Below are positions 32,662-44,346 of a DNA stretch of 64,000 bases, in pieces (the stretch's first letter is position 1; every line of letters starts with the position of its first letter). The stretch is from Fragum whitleyi. Taxonomy: Eukaryota; Mollusca; Bivalvia; Cardiida; Cardiidae. The stretch covers positions 60,373,563 to 60,437,562 of the forward strand of contig OX411555.1 of assembly GCA_948146395.1 (NCBI GenBank), written 5' to 3'. The notes under the pieces were generated by a model. It did not search any database. It saw nothing but the letters and a program-made list of their open reading frames with translations, and was not told the DNA's origin. The position numbers and the translations under genes are program-made.

Positions 32662-32876
32662 ATTTGATTTGAATTTGGGTTTTACGTCGCTTTCAACATT
32701 CTTTCAGTTATATCGCGACGACTGGAGCACCTAACGATGGATTCCTGGTATTTCTCAAACCAGTACTACCACCACAACCCTTTCCTAGCCTCCAGTTGCT
32801 ATTCCACATAGGTTTACGATTATCTTCCCATTGGTGGAAGACAAATGTCGGAAAGGATAAGTCCCGCGGCCGGGTA
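32662..32876 (+). mobile_element. SINE-like retroposon, copy 3, separate insertion and longer 3' end
   Basis: Starts ATTTGATTTGAATTTGGG and carries the same core, then extends to GGATAAGTCCCGCGGCCGGG. Flanked by TATTCTTGAAG on both sides (32651-32661 and 32877-32887). The empty site is seen in the related unit near 31371-31381. The different target proves an independent insertion of the same family. Confidence 0.78.
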
Positions 32877-32887
32877 TATTCTTGAAG

Positions 32888-33089
32888 AAGACCTAGATAT
32901 CATGAAACTAAATGTTTAAAAGGCCTTTGGGTAAGTATTTTGGGTTGCAGCATACACTTTACCAAATGGAGAAAATTATGTATTTTTAAGGTACTGATTA
33001 TTCTCAATCATTTTGTGTCATGGTTGATGACCTTCTGCGGACAAAGTGTAATAATTTCTGTGACTAGTCCTTTCGCGTTGTTTTTTTGT

Positions 33090-33130
<41 letters not shown>

Positions 33131-33694
33131 GTTAATGCCTGAAAGGCCTTTGGGTAAGACTTTTGGGTTACTAAAAAAGTTTTACCTTGTAAGTCGAGAA
33201 TAGGAAAGCGAAAATGAACGTCATAAAATCATCATCTTCGGCACATCAATCGGCCGTTTCCGTAAATGTTCGGTCAAACAATATGGAAAGAGACTGTTTG
33301 GTAGTAATTTTGGGTTGCTTAGCAAAGCAATGGGTAAGCGTGACCTTTCGAAAAAAAAAAAAAAGATGTTCTAAGATATGACCAAGTGACCTATTTTTTG
33401 ATCCCGCAAAACCTATTCTTGAAGAAGACCTATACATCTTGAAACTAAATATTTAAAGGGCCGTTGGGTAAGTGTTTTGGGTCGCAGCTTACACTTTACC
33501 AAATGGAGAAAATTATGTATTTTTATTTACCAATGTAAGGTACTGATTGTTCTTAATCGTATTGTGCCATGGTTGATGACCTTCCGAGGACAAAGTCAAA
33601 TAACATCCGTGACAAGTCCTTTCGAGTTTTTTTAAAAAAAGGTACATATTTAAAAGGCCTTAGGGTAAGACTTTTGGGTTGTCCATAAGTCTTG
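32888..33694. repeat. Composite satellite region with a second long poly-T tract
   Basis: Same order of modules as 31380-32000, including an empty retroposon site (AATTTCTGTGACTAGTCC near 33052) and a T run at about 33092-33127. No gene seen. Confidence 0.78.
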
Positions 33695-34460
33695 ATCGAC
33701 TAGCGAAATAGTGCGGGTCAAGCAATGTTAAGAGGGCTTTTGGGTAAGTATTTTGGGTCGACCTAAACTCTTACTAAGGGGCGATATTTTTTTAATCTTT
33801 TTTATCAAGGTCAAGTCCTGATCGATCCCAATCGTTTAAGTCATGTTTCGAAGTCCTTCCTGAATGCGAAGGTCAAATATATTGTGAGTAGTCCTTATAT
33901 TTTTTCAAAGGTCAATATATCTAGAGCCTTTGGGTAAGACGTTTGGGTTGCTTATAAACTTTTACCAAGGGGAGATAATTTTGCAGCGTTGTTATCATTA
34001 TCAACTCTTAATTGTTCCGAATTGTATTCAGTCAAGACTTGAAATCCTTACCCAATACAAAATCGAATATTTTCCGCGGTCAGTCCTTTTACTATTTTTC
34101 AAAACGCTTCAAGTCTTTACTGAATACAATTCTGAATATTTAGGACTTGACATTTATTTCACAGCTACAGAATTCTCTCCCCTTGGTTAAAGTTTGTAAG
34201 CAACCCAAACGTCTTACCCAAAGGCTCTATATATATTGACATTTGAAATCTCCCAAAAGGACTAATCACATTATAATCGAGTTTCGCATTCAGGAAGGAC
34301 TTCAAAACATGACTAAAACGATTGGGAACGATCAGGACTTAACCTTGATAAAAGAAATACAAAACTATCCTCCCTTGGTAAGAGTTAAGGTAGACCTAAC
34401 ATACTTACCCAAAGGCCCTTTTAACATTGTTTGACCCGCACTCTTTCGGGAGTCGATCAA
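33695..34460. repeat. Large inverted repeat, ~350-bp arms
   Basis: The left arm (33695-34045) reads GATCGACTAGCG, GTGCGGGTCAAGCAATGTTA, GTCCTTCCTGAATGCG, GAGCCTTTGGGTAAGACGTT and TACCAAGGGGAGATAATT. The right arm (34105-34460) is the complement in reverse order, ending TTTGACCCGCACTCTTTCGG and GTCGATCAA. The centre is at about 34075. This is also where the direction of the GGCCTTTGGGTAAG module flips. Arms are similar but not identical. Confidence 0.8.
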
Positions 34461-35300
34461 TAAAACAAACAACAAACCGTAACCCAAAGGACTTCAAACA
34501 TTACTTGAACCTATAGTTAATTTAACGGGGACTTCATTCCAAAAAATAGTTTTGAATTAACCCACCTTTTAAAAAGAAGACTTATGAGCAGCCCTTAAGT
34601 CTTACCTAAAGGCCTTTAATATAATTACCTTTTAAAATAGCAAAATAATTAATCTTAAAGAAAATTTGACCTTGCATTCGGAAAGAACTTCAAAACATGA
34701 CTTAGAACGATCGACAAAAATCAGGACTTGACATTGGTGAAGAAATTACACAGTTATCTCCCCTTGATAAAGACTTATAAGCAACCCAATACTCTTACCC
34801 AAACGCCCTAGATGTATTAACCTTTGGCAAATGGTAAAAGGACTGACCACGGAAAAATATTCAGTTTTGTATTCAAAAGACTTTCAGTCTTTACTGAATA
34901 CCATTCGGAATATTTAGGACTTGACATTTATTACACAGCTACACAATTCTCTCCCCTTGGTTAAAGTTTGTAAGCAACCCAAACGTCTTACCCAAAGGCT
35001 CTAGATATACTAACCTTTGAGAACTCCTAAAAGGACTACTCACAATATAATCGACTTTTGCATTCAGGAAGGACTTCAAAACATGACTAAAACGTTTGGG
35101 AACGATCAGGACTTGACCTTGAAAAAAAAATGCAAAATTATCTCCCCTTGCTAAAGACTTATAAGCAACCCAAAGGTCTTATCCAAAGGCCTTTTATATA
35201 ATTACATCTGAACGATTTTTTCAAAGGTAAATATATCTAGAGCCTTCTGTCAAGACTTAGATTGCTTATATGTCTTTACCAATGGGAGATTGATTTTTAG
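34461..35300. repeat. Inverted-orientation module repeats
   Basis: Reverse-oriented satellite modules (CTTACCCAAAGGC, CTCCCCTTGGTTAAAG). The stretch 34885-35130 is a second copy of about 34115-34370 (TTTAGGACTTGACATTTATT, AAACATGACTAAAACG, GATCAGGACTTGACCTTG). No gene seen. Confidence 0.7.

Positions 35301-35353
<53 letters not shown>
35301..35353. repeat. TA dinucleotide microsatellite
   Basis: Uninterrupted (TA)n of about 53 bp. Confidence 0.95.
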
Positions 35354-35354
<1 letters not shown>

Positions 35355-36800
35355 CAAAATAAAGTCATGACAGTTCCACATCGTTTTGAATGATATTTTG
35401 AAGTCCTTTCCAAAAACAAATATGAATATTTTCCTCGAATAGTCCTTTTTCGATTTCCCAAGGGTAAAATTAATCTAGGGCCTTTGGTTAAGACTTTTGG
35501 GTTGCTTATAAACTTATACCAAGAAGAGATGATTGTGTTGCTTTGTTATCAATGTCAACTCATAATTGTTTTCAGTGGTTTGAAGTTATGATTAAAAGTC
35601 CTTTTCGAAGCAAATTCGAATATTTTTTAGTGTTTTTTAGTTTTTTCTAAAGTAAAACATTTCTAGGGCCTTTGGGTATGACTTGTTTTGTTGCTTAGAA
35701 ACCTTTGGAACAGGGCCTTTAGCACAGTAATCTTATGAGGGCCTTTAGGTAATTTTCTTTCCGGGCCTTTGGAACAGGGCCTTTTGGAGGGCCTTTGGTA
35801 CAGTACCATAAATCAGTCCCCAATAACCATTGGAACAAGTGCCACCGAATAAATTAGTGTCAATTGATAACACCGGAGGTGATACGTTTTTATACATCAG
35901 GATTTTTACTTTATCTGATCCTAGTCCAATGAAAGACATCCTGACATACAGAGGGCCTTTCGATAATGGCCTCCGGGTAAGGATAAACAAATTAGTGTAT
36001 CTTAGCACGGAAGGACGTCACTCCAAATATTTTACTGTCATATTATAGCACAAGTGGTTACACTTTTTCCTACGTATGAAATTTGAAAACTATTCAAGTT
36101 TATATCTGAGACACAATCTCATTGACCAATATTGTCCAAGATGAATATTATCAGGGCCTTCCGGTAACACCTAAGGGTTTCTCACTAAAGACCGTCCTAA
36201 ATGAGATAACACGAATTATATCAGTGTCATAATATAGCACAAGGGGTGACACCTTTTTCTAGGTATGACTTTTAAGAAAATATGCCAATTTAAATCTGAG
36301 ACATGATTTCTTTGACCAATATTTTCAACGATGAACATTTTCAGGGCCTTCCGGTAAGATTAATGGGTTAAAAGTCTTTACCAAGGTGAGATAATTCTTT
36401 ATTTTCTTCATCAATGTAAAGAATAGATTTACCAAATCGTTTAAGTCCTGTTTTGAGGTCCATTCCTAATTCAAAATCGAATAGTCCTTTTTCGATTTTT
36501 CAGAGTGATATATCTAGAGCCTTTGGGTAAGACTTTGGGTTGCTAATTAGCCTTACCAACCGGAGATAACTCAAGATTTCTCTTTGGACTGCTTTCCCCT
36601 TTAAATGATGACAAGATTTATGCCTTTTGTTTCAGACAATAGCAACGCTTACGACAAAGATCTTGTTGATGTCCATCTTTGCCAAAGATAAACATCTTCT
36701 GATCTTTGGGATCAGACTTTTGGGTTGCTTATAAGTCTTTTCCAAGGGGAGATAATATTGTAGGTTTTTTTAACAATGTGGTTGGTACTTATTGGTAGGG
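35354..36800. repeat. Diverged module repeats
   Basis: Degenerate copies of the GGGCCTTTGGGTAAGACTTTTGG / ACCAAGGGGAGATAA module pair, each followed by different sequence. A local ~190-bp repeat appears at 36055-36220 and 36235-36370 (ATAGCACAAG...GTGACAC, TCTGAGACA, TTTGACCAATATT, CAGGGCCTTCCGGTAA). No convincing gene; frames at 35745 (minus) and 35830 (plus) have no recognisable features. Confidence 0.65.
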
Positions 36801-36803
36801 TTA

Positions 36804-36865
36804 AGACCTGAAATTAGGTCTAAAAAGGCCTGAATTTCAGGCCTTTACCCGTATCTATCGATACA
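36804..36865 (-). terminator. Three consecutive hairpins after the 69-codon ORF
   Basis: AGACCT-GAAATT-AGGTCT (36804-36821), a 23-base perfect palindrome with arms AAAGGCCTGAA / TTCAGGCCTTT (36824-36846), and GTATC-TATC-GATAC (36852-36865). They follow the stop codon of the minus-strand ORF within 4 to 65 bases. On that strand the central GC-rich stem is followed by TTTTT, as in a factor-independent bacterial or phage terminator. In an animal genome this may instead be an RNA 3' structure or chance. Confidence 0.4.
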
Positions 36866-36868
36866 GGT

Positions 36869-37078
36869 TCACGGTGGGCGTTTTACCCACACCTGGAATT
36901 CAATTCCGCTGTCCCGCAAGAGCTGAACTGCAGTATTGAACTCCTCAAATAGGTAGAAGACATACCCGGAACCTCCAAGAAGGAATGCCGGGGTGACTTT
37001 CCACCCATTCTTAAAGCACATCTGCTCAAAGGCATTTTCGCCAGAGGCAGTTGTTGGCAAAATTAGATATTTACCCAT
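36869..37078 (-). CDS. Unrecognised 69-aa protein, possible ferredoxin-like fold
   Basis: ORF from ATG (in AAAATGG, a good eukaryotic start context) to TGA. The sequence MGKYLILPTTASGENAFEQM continues with a Trp-containing segment, AFLLGGSGYVFYLFEEF and a hydrophobic-charged end (LLRDSGIEFQVWVKRP). Pattern of predicted strands and helices: strand, helix, strand, strand, helix, strand, as in small ferredoxin-like or ACT-like folds. The coding stretch is less AT-rich than its repeat-filled surroundings and does not resemble the neighbouring modules. No family recognised, no signal peptide or membrane segment. It stands alone. It could be a captured gene, a small transposon or viral gene, or a chance ORF. 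Confidence 0.4.
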   Translation of the reverse strand: MGKYLILPTTASGENAFEQMCFKNGWKVTPAFLLGGSGYVFYLFEEFNTAVQLLRDSGIEFQVWVKRPP

Positions 37079-37430
37079 TTTTATGATTTGACCACTTATA
37101 AGTTGGGCTTTTCAAGAATCTTAATTTAATCGTTATTTTAGTACATAAAAAAAGTTGAATAGTCATTTTTTTTTTTTTTAAGTCATGGGATGGGCTAGTG
37201 TTATAGGGATACATTTTCTTTAATTACATGAAGAGCGCGGCTTCGAGAATCTTGCAATTTCTTTCAATTCGATTATAATATAGAAAAATATATCATAAAG
37301 GGAGACAAGAAAAACAATTTGAGTAAAAGGCCTATGGGTAACAACTTTTGGTATGTTATAACTTTGAAACAAAGAGGATTGTCACGCTATGAAATGAAAT
37401 TCACAAGTATTTGAGATCAAACATTTATAT
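37079..37430. other. AT-rich sequence, nothing recognised
   Basis: Unique-looking AT-rich stretch with a T run near 37168 and one weak module copy (GGCCTATGGGTAACAACTTT, 37331). No ORF of note. Confidence 0.5.
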
Positions 37431-37869
37431 GGCCTTTGGGTAAGACCATTGGGTTTCTTATAAGTATTTACCAAGGGGAGATAATTCAAGATTTCCTTTT
37501 CAAAAGTAGTCTCCCTATAATGGTCTGTCGATTCCAAGCCCGTTTGTATACCTTAGCTCAAGGATAAAATTACTATCTTATTTTCAAAAAATGGAATATG
37601 TTCAAATTGAAACTTTTCCAGGGGGTTGCCAGATCCATGTCAAGGGTTCGCCGATTTTTCTCTCCCATGGGAAAGCCCTTGTTTAGATATGAAAAGTAAG
37701 ACTTTTTTTCTTCATCAGTATCCGTCCAACCCGAGTTATTCAATGCCCAAGGGTATTACCGAGAGGCCTTAAATATGCCGAAAGGCCCTCGTCAGACATA
37801 AATCGTTATTGAGGTTCAGGTTGTCAAAGATCAATATTTTAAGGGCCTTGGGATAAGTTTGTTGGTTTC
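37431..37869. repeat. Diverged paralog of 38990-39470
   Basis: GGCCTTTGGGTAAGACCATT, then CCAGGGGGTTGCCAGATC, TCTCCCATGGGAAAGCCC, GGGTATTACCGAGAGGCC and ATGCCGAAAGGCCCTCGTC, in the same order as at about 39000-39475. This is an older duplication within the subtelomere. Confidence 0.75.
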
Positions 37870-39889
37870 CCGAGAACTTTTTACCAAGGGGAGATAATCC
37901 ATAAAATAAATGTTTTTTTTATTTTCTCCCCTTAATTCCCAATCGATTGGTATAGTGCAGTTCGGAACGACGTTAAAGACATACACATCACTTAAAGTAA
38001 AGCCCGTTTCTTTTTCACCGGAAGTAAGTCAAAAATCTGTAATTCGATCGAAAGCGCTTTTCGGATGATAAAAATAGGTCAGATTAGCTTTGGACTAGCT
38101 TTTAGCTTTACAAAGTAAATAACACTTTGATTATATTTACAGGGCCTCTGGGTAAGTTTTTTGGTTTACCAAAAAACTTTTTACCAAGGGAGGTAGTCAT
38201 AAAATTTTTTTTGAGAGTTATCTCCCCTTTCGAGCCCTATCGAATGGCGTCGAGATTTTCCATGCCAGCATGCTAGTTATGGCCCGAGAACGGCACCGGA
38301 AGTCCTTTGCAGGAGCGTGACAAGACCAACTTTGTTCAAAAGCGCTTTGCTTTCTGTTCAAGATTTCAAGATGGTTTCAAGATAATCTTTTCACTGAACC
38401 AAGATAAACGAGAAACGCGTTTTTTTAAGGAGCCACCGGTACACAAATTTGGGTATCGCATCGAACCTTTGCAAAGGGCAATAACTCGAGTTTATTTTTC
38501 GTTCTGAGTAGTCTCCCTCGATACTCAACTGATGGCATCACGTTTTCCCGGAACAGCCTTGACCTTCGTGTAGAAATCTTGATATTTGCTCTGCGGGCCT
38601 TTGGCACGCCTTTGGCAAAAAAGGGTTGTTTCGGTCCCGGAGGGCAAGCAATGGCAGTCAGGTCGGGGGTCGGTTCTGGGTTAGCTAGAGCTCGTTTAGC
38701 CCTTTAATTCGACATATCGATCGACCGTCTGGGTCCAATGATTAAGGAGTTATGGGCAAAATGGCTCCTTTTTAAACGTTAATGGGAAACAAGTTGACTT
38801 CTGTCACGAATTCAGTCTCAAGGCTTACTGGTGGTGTAGCCCCAGTACATTACCTTCAGCAAGCAAACGTGCCAATATTTCCAAAATTACCTCGATGATG
38901 GGGACCGAACAACAGCGGCAATCGGCGTCGAGCAATTCCCTCCCATTCACTGCACTTCCGGTCAGCGGGCAGAAAACACGATTTTGGCTTTCACGATTGG
39001 GGCCTTTGGGTTAGACTTTTGGGTGGCTTGTAAGTTTTTCCCAAGGGGAGATAACTTGAGATTTCTTTTACAAAAGTAATCCCCCTTTAATGGTCTATCG
39101 ATTCCACGTCCGTTTGTTTACCTTAGCTCAAGGATAAGGAAACCAAATTTTTAAAAAAATTGAAAAAAATCAAATATGACCTTTTCCAGGGGGTTGCCAG
39201 ATCTATGTCCAGGGTTTGCCGTTTTTTTTCTCCCATGGGAAAGCCCTTGCTCAGATATGAAAAGTAAGACTTTTTTTCCTTCATCCGTATCGGGGTCACA
39301 CGAGTAATTCCATGCCCAAGGGTATTACCGAGAGGCCTTCAGTATGCCGAAAGGCCCTCGTCAGACAGAAATCGGTATTGAGGTTCCGGTTTTCAAAGAT
39401 AAATATTTTCAGGTCCTTTGGGTAAGGTTTTTGGTTTTCCGAGAACTTTTTACCAAGGGGAGATAACTCAATATTTCCTTTTCCAGTGTTATTTCTGCTT
39501 CGTGTTTTCTTGAATATACATAAAAGCTTTTTTGACACAGTAGTAGTTGTAAAAGTCAAAGGGAGCTCTATATTCCCTTTGCTTGTTGAACACAAGTAAT
39601 ACATTTTTTACACAATACTAAAGAGCACAGGTCCTTCGGGTATGGAATTTGGGGTGTGCTTTTCTTTTTACCAAGGGGAGATGATTTGATTTTTTTTTTC
39701 ACTTATGCTTAGGTCCTTTTGTGCTCAATAGTTCCCCGTCCTTATTTGGTATATTACCTGGATGCGAGACTTGTTGCCGGATTAAATTTCATATGCTATG
39801 AAATGAAATTCACAAGTATTTCGTATAAACATTTTAAGGGCCTTTGGGTAATACTTTTGGGTATGAGGAGGGCGCGAGTCCAAAACCAA

Positions 39890-40940
39890 AAGTGTCTTGC
39901 TCATTGCTCGTCTCACGGTGTACTGATCGAGGTCGTTGTGGTATCAAAAGAAAGGCAAAAGTGTAAGCTCTCACGGGAATAACATTTTGTTCTTGAAAAT
40001 TAAGGAAGAACGGAGCAATACGTGCCCTACTTGTGAGGGGGTCCTTAAATTTGTCGTCATTTCAAAGCTGGTTTAGTCAATGCTCCTCTCAGAATGCACT
40101 GCTACGACAAATATTGGTACCAAAGTAAAGAGAATCGTCAGACCTTTTTTCGACATTACAATTCAAGTCTTTATCTTTAAAAACTGACGTCATTAGGGAC
40201 ATTATTAAGGTCAAAATAGGCAAAATTTACGAAATTGTAGACTACCATGCAAAGGTTTTTTGCTCATTACTGGACGAATTTTGCACCGAATGAGCCAATT
40301 TTTGTATCAAACGAAAGGAGATTGAATAAGCATTGAGATGAGTGTCACGAACACTTGAACGAGTGAGCAAAAAATCCAGAATAAGACAATTTATGTTAAA
40401 ATTGCAAAGAAAAATCGCGAATTTTCCTATATTGAGCAAAGGCGCGTTGCTCACTGCTCACCCGATACGGGTCATATAGTTCCAATCTTGGTTTTTGGCA
40501 AAGAATGATTACTAAGCTTTTCAAAACAAACAACTTGAGATGTCAGGATACAAATACGAGGTCACCGGACCAGTTTGATTTTAGAATTAGGTCCAAAAAG
40601 TATAAAAAAAATTCCACTTTACATAATGATTTTGCTCATTTCTCAGTACAGGATGCACATTTTTTAGCAACTTTAGTATCAAACTACAGAACATGAAATT
40701 TGCTTTAAAATGATACCCTATGAGTATACTATGACGTCATATGACGTCATAGAAATCAATGAAAACATAAAGGTCTAGATAGAAAATGTTTGATTTTTTA
40801 CTCATTTCCAACTTTGGCAGCTTAAAGCTCATCTCTAACGAAACCTGTTGGGCTGATCTTGGTGTCATATTAAAAACCCATCTCTTGGCTCTTGATCGGT
40901 TCTACTCCGACCTTGAAGTTCAAGGTTGGGACAACACCAG
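39890..40940. repeat. Degenerate ~180-bp tandem monomers inside copy A
   Basis: The phrase (T)TGCTCA-T/C-T-x-CTC recurs near 39897, 40086 (TGCTCCTCTC), 40258, 40447, 40630 and 40795 (ACTCATTTC). About 50-60 bases later comes GTATCAAAxxAAAGG or a relative (ACCAAAGTAAAGAG, TCATATTAAAAACC). Spacings are about 165-190 bp. The copy B equivalent is at about 42905-43955. Confidence 0.6.
40732..40749. promoter_or_regulatory. Paired TGACGTCA palindromes
   Basis: Two perfect CRE/ATF-type octamers at 40732-40739 and 40742-40749, ten bases apart (one helical turn). A third is at 40185-40192. The duplicated copies are at 43745-43752, 43755-43762 and 43201-43208. No gene is clearly served by them. Confidence 0.4.
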
Positions 40941-41330
40941 GCGTCTCCAAATTTGGGAGGGAAATTTACTGCTCAGGGCCTTTGGATCACAACGTTGGGC
41001 ATAAAAGAAATCAATGATAAAAGGGAGCTAACTCAAATTCCTCTTTTGTGAGTTATCCCCCTTTGATGTTCTTCCATCTGACAAGATGTTGGGCTAAAAA
41101 AACTCTATTGGTCATTCGGTACGCCCACTGAACGGAAAGAAAAGTAGGTCATTTTTTTAGGTATTTCAAAAGCGCTTTTTATGTACTTAAAGCACATAAG
41201 ATAATATCTTATGTTTCATCTTTAATTAACGAGAATAATTAAGAAAACACGTTGTTTTGAGGGCCTTGGGTACATTTTCAGGGCCTTTCGGTAAGGTTTT
41301 GGGGCATGTTAATACTTTTAAACAAAGGCA

Positions 41331-44300
41331 TCGTGACAAGACAAACTTTGTTCAAAAGCGCTTTGCTTTCTGTTCATGATTTCAAGATGGTTTCAAGATA
41401 ATCTTTTCACTGAACCAAGATAAACGAGAAACGCGTTTTTTAAGGAGCCACCGGTACACAAATTTGGGTATCGCATCGAACCTTTACCAAGGGCAATAAC
41501 TCTAGTTTATTTTTCGTTCTGAGTAGTCTCCCTCGATACTCAACTGATGGCATCACGTTTTCCCGGAACAGCCTTGACCTTCGTGTAGAAATCTTGATAT
41601 TTGCTCTGCGGGCCTTTGGCACGCCTTTGGCAAAAAAGGGTTGTTTCGGTCCCGGAGGGCAAGCAATGGCAGTCAGGTCGGGGGTCGGTTCTGGGTTAGC
41701 TAGAGCTCGTTTAGCCCTTTAATTCGACATATCGATCGACCGTCTGGGTCCAATGATTAAGTTGTTATGGGCAAAATGGCTCCTTTTTAAACGTTAATGG
41801 GAAACAAGTTGACTTCTGTCACGAATTCAGTCTCAAGGCTTACTGGTGGTGTAGCCCCAGTACATTACCTTCAGCAAGCAAACGTGCCAATATTTCCAAA
41901 ATTACCTCGATGATGGGGACCGAGCAACAGCGGCAATCGGCGTCGAGCAATTCCCTCCCATACACTGCACTTCCGGTCAGGGGGCAGAAAACACGATTTT
42001 GGCTTTCACGATTGGGGCCTTTGGGTTAGACTTTTGGGTGGCTTGTAAGTTTTTCCCAAGGGGAGATAACTTGAGATTTCTTTTACAAAAGTAATCCCCC
42101 TTTAATGGTCTATCGATTCCACGTCCGTTTGTTTACCTTAGCTCAAGGATAAGGAAACCAAATTTTTTAAAAAAATGGAAAAAAATCAAATATGACCTTT
42201 TCCAGGGGGTTGCCAGATCTATGTCCAGGGTTTGCCGTTTTTTTTCTCCCATGGGAAAGCCCTTGCTCAGATATGAAAAGTAAGACTTTTTTTCCTTCAT
42301 CCGTATCGGGGTCACACGAGTAATTCCATGCCCAAAAGTATTACGGAGAGGCCTTCAGTATGCCGAAAGGCCCTCGTCAGACAGAAATCGGTATTGAGGT
42401 TCCGGTTTTCAAAGATAAATATTTTCAGGTCCTTTGGGTAAGGTTTTTGGTTTTCCGAGAACTTTTTACCAAGGGGAGATAACTCAATATTTCCTTTTCC
42501 AGTGTTATTTCTGCTTCGTGTTTTCTTGAATATACATAAAAGCTTTTTTGACACAGTAGTAGTTGTAAAAGTCAAAGGGAGCTCTATATTCCCTTTGCTT
42601 GTTGAACACAAGTAATACATTTTTTACACAATACTAAAGAGCACAGGTCCTTCGGGTATGGAATTTGGGATGTGCTTTTCTTTTTACCAAGGGGAGATTA
42701 TTTGATTTTTTTTTCACTTATGCTTAGGTCCTTTTGTGGTCAATAGTTCCCCGTCCTTATTTGGTATATTACCTGGATGCGAGACTTGTTGCCGGATTAA
42801 ATTTCATATGCTATGAAATGAAATTCACAAGTATTTCGTATAAACATTTTAAGGGCCTTTGGGTAATACTTTTGGGTATGAGGAGGGCGCGAGTCCAAAA
42901 CCAAAAGTGTCTTGCTCATTGCTCGTCTCACGGTGTACTGATCGAGGTCGTTGTGGTATCAAAAGAAAGGCAAAAGTGTAAGCTCTCACGGGAATAACAT
43001 TTTGTTCTTGAAAATTAAGGAAGAACGGAGCAATACGTGCCCTACATTGTGAGGGGGTCCTTAAATTTGTCGTCATTTCAAAGCTGGTTTAGTCAATGCT
43101 CCTCTCAGAATGCACTGCTACGACAAATATTGGTACCAAAGTAAAGAGAATCGTCAGACCTTTTTTCGACATTACAATTCAAGTCTTTATCTTTAAAAAC
43201 TGACGTCATTAGGGACATTATTTAGGTCAAAATAGGCAAAATTTACGAAATTGTAGACTACCATGCAAAGGTTTTTTGCTCATTACTGGACGAATTTTGC
43301 ACCGAATGAGCCAATTTTTGTATCAAACGAAAGGAGATTGAATAAGCATTGAGATGAGTGTCACGAACACTTGAACAAGTGAGCAAAAAATCCAGAATAA
43401 GACAATTTATGTTAAAATTGCAAAGAAAAATCGAATTTTCCTATATTGAGCAAAGGCGCGTTGCTCACTGCTCACCCGATACGGGTCATATAGTTCCAAT
43501 CTTGGTTTTTGGCAAAGAATGATTCCTAAGCTTTAAAAAAAACCAATTTGAGATGTCAGGATACCAATACAAGGTCACCAGACCCGTTTGACTCTAGAGT
43601 TAGGTCCAAAAAGTATAAAAAAATTTCCACTTTACATAATGTATTTGCTCATTTCTCAGTACAGGATGCACATTTTTGAGCAATTATAGTATCAAACAAC
43701 AGAACATGAAATTAGCTTTGAAATGATACCCTATGAGTATACTATGACGTCATATGACGTCATAGAAATCGATGAAAACATAAAGGTCTAGATAGAAATT
43801 GTTTGATTTTTTACTCATTTCCAACTTTGGCAGCTTAAAGCTCATCTGCAACGTAACCTGTTGGGCTGATTTTGGTGTCATATTAAAGACCCATCTCTTG
43901 GCTCTTGGTCGGTTCTACTCCGACCTTGAAGTTCAAGGTTGGGACAGCACCAGGCATCTCCAAATTTGGGAGGGAAATTTACTGCTCCGGGCCTTTGGAT
44001 CACAACGTTGGGCATCAAGAAAATCAATGATGAAAGGGAGCTAACTCAAATTCCTCTTTTGTGAGTTATCCCCCTTTGATGCTCTTCCATCTGACAAGAG
44101 GTTGGGGTTAAAAAACTCAATGGTTCATTCGGTACGCCCACTGAGCGGAAAGCAAAGTAGGTCAAAGTAGGTCAAAAATGTTTATGTTTTTCAAAAGCGC
44201 TTTTTAAGTACTTAAAGCACATAAGATAATATCTTATGTTTCATCTTTAATTAACGAGAATAATTAAGATAACACATTGTTTTGAGGGCCTTGGGTACAT

Positions 44301-44346
44301 TTTCAGGGCCTTTCGGTAAGGTCTTTGGGCATGCTATAACTTTTCA
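41331..44346. repeat. Subtelomeric duplicon, copy B (lacks the first ~450 bp)
   Basis: Near-identical to 38315-41330. The join at about 41328 runs from the end module (TTAATACTTTTAAACAAAGG) straight into GTGACAAGACAAACTTTG. The ~450-bp segment present at 37870-38315 and at 44346-44775 is missing here. Small differences include a few substitutions and short indels. No gene. Confidence 0.88.

Larger units (their letters stand above)
37870..41330. repeat. Subtelomeric duplicon, copy A (~3.45 kb, fullest)
   Basis: Begins CCAAGGGGAGATAATCCATA and contains GTAATTCGATCGAAAGCGCT, AGGAGCGTGACAAGACCAAC (38312), TAGCTAGAGCTCG, GTCTGGGTCCAATGATTAAG, a ~180-bp degenerate repeat set and a paired TGACGTCA. 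The portion 38315-41330 is repeated at 41331-44346 at an offset of 3015-3016 bp. It contains many short ORFs (for example 39296-39604, minus), and none has a recognised domain. Confidence 0.88.

Noticed and set aside
39296..39604. 102-codon ORF duplicated at 42312-42620
   Set aside because: Both copies belong to the 3-kb duplicon. The paralogous segment at 37431-37869 does not keep the frame, and no domain is seen.
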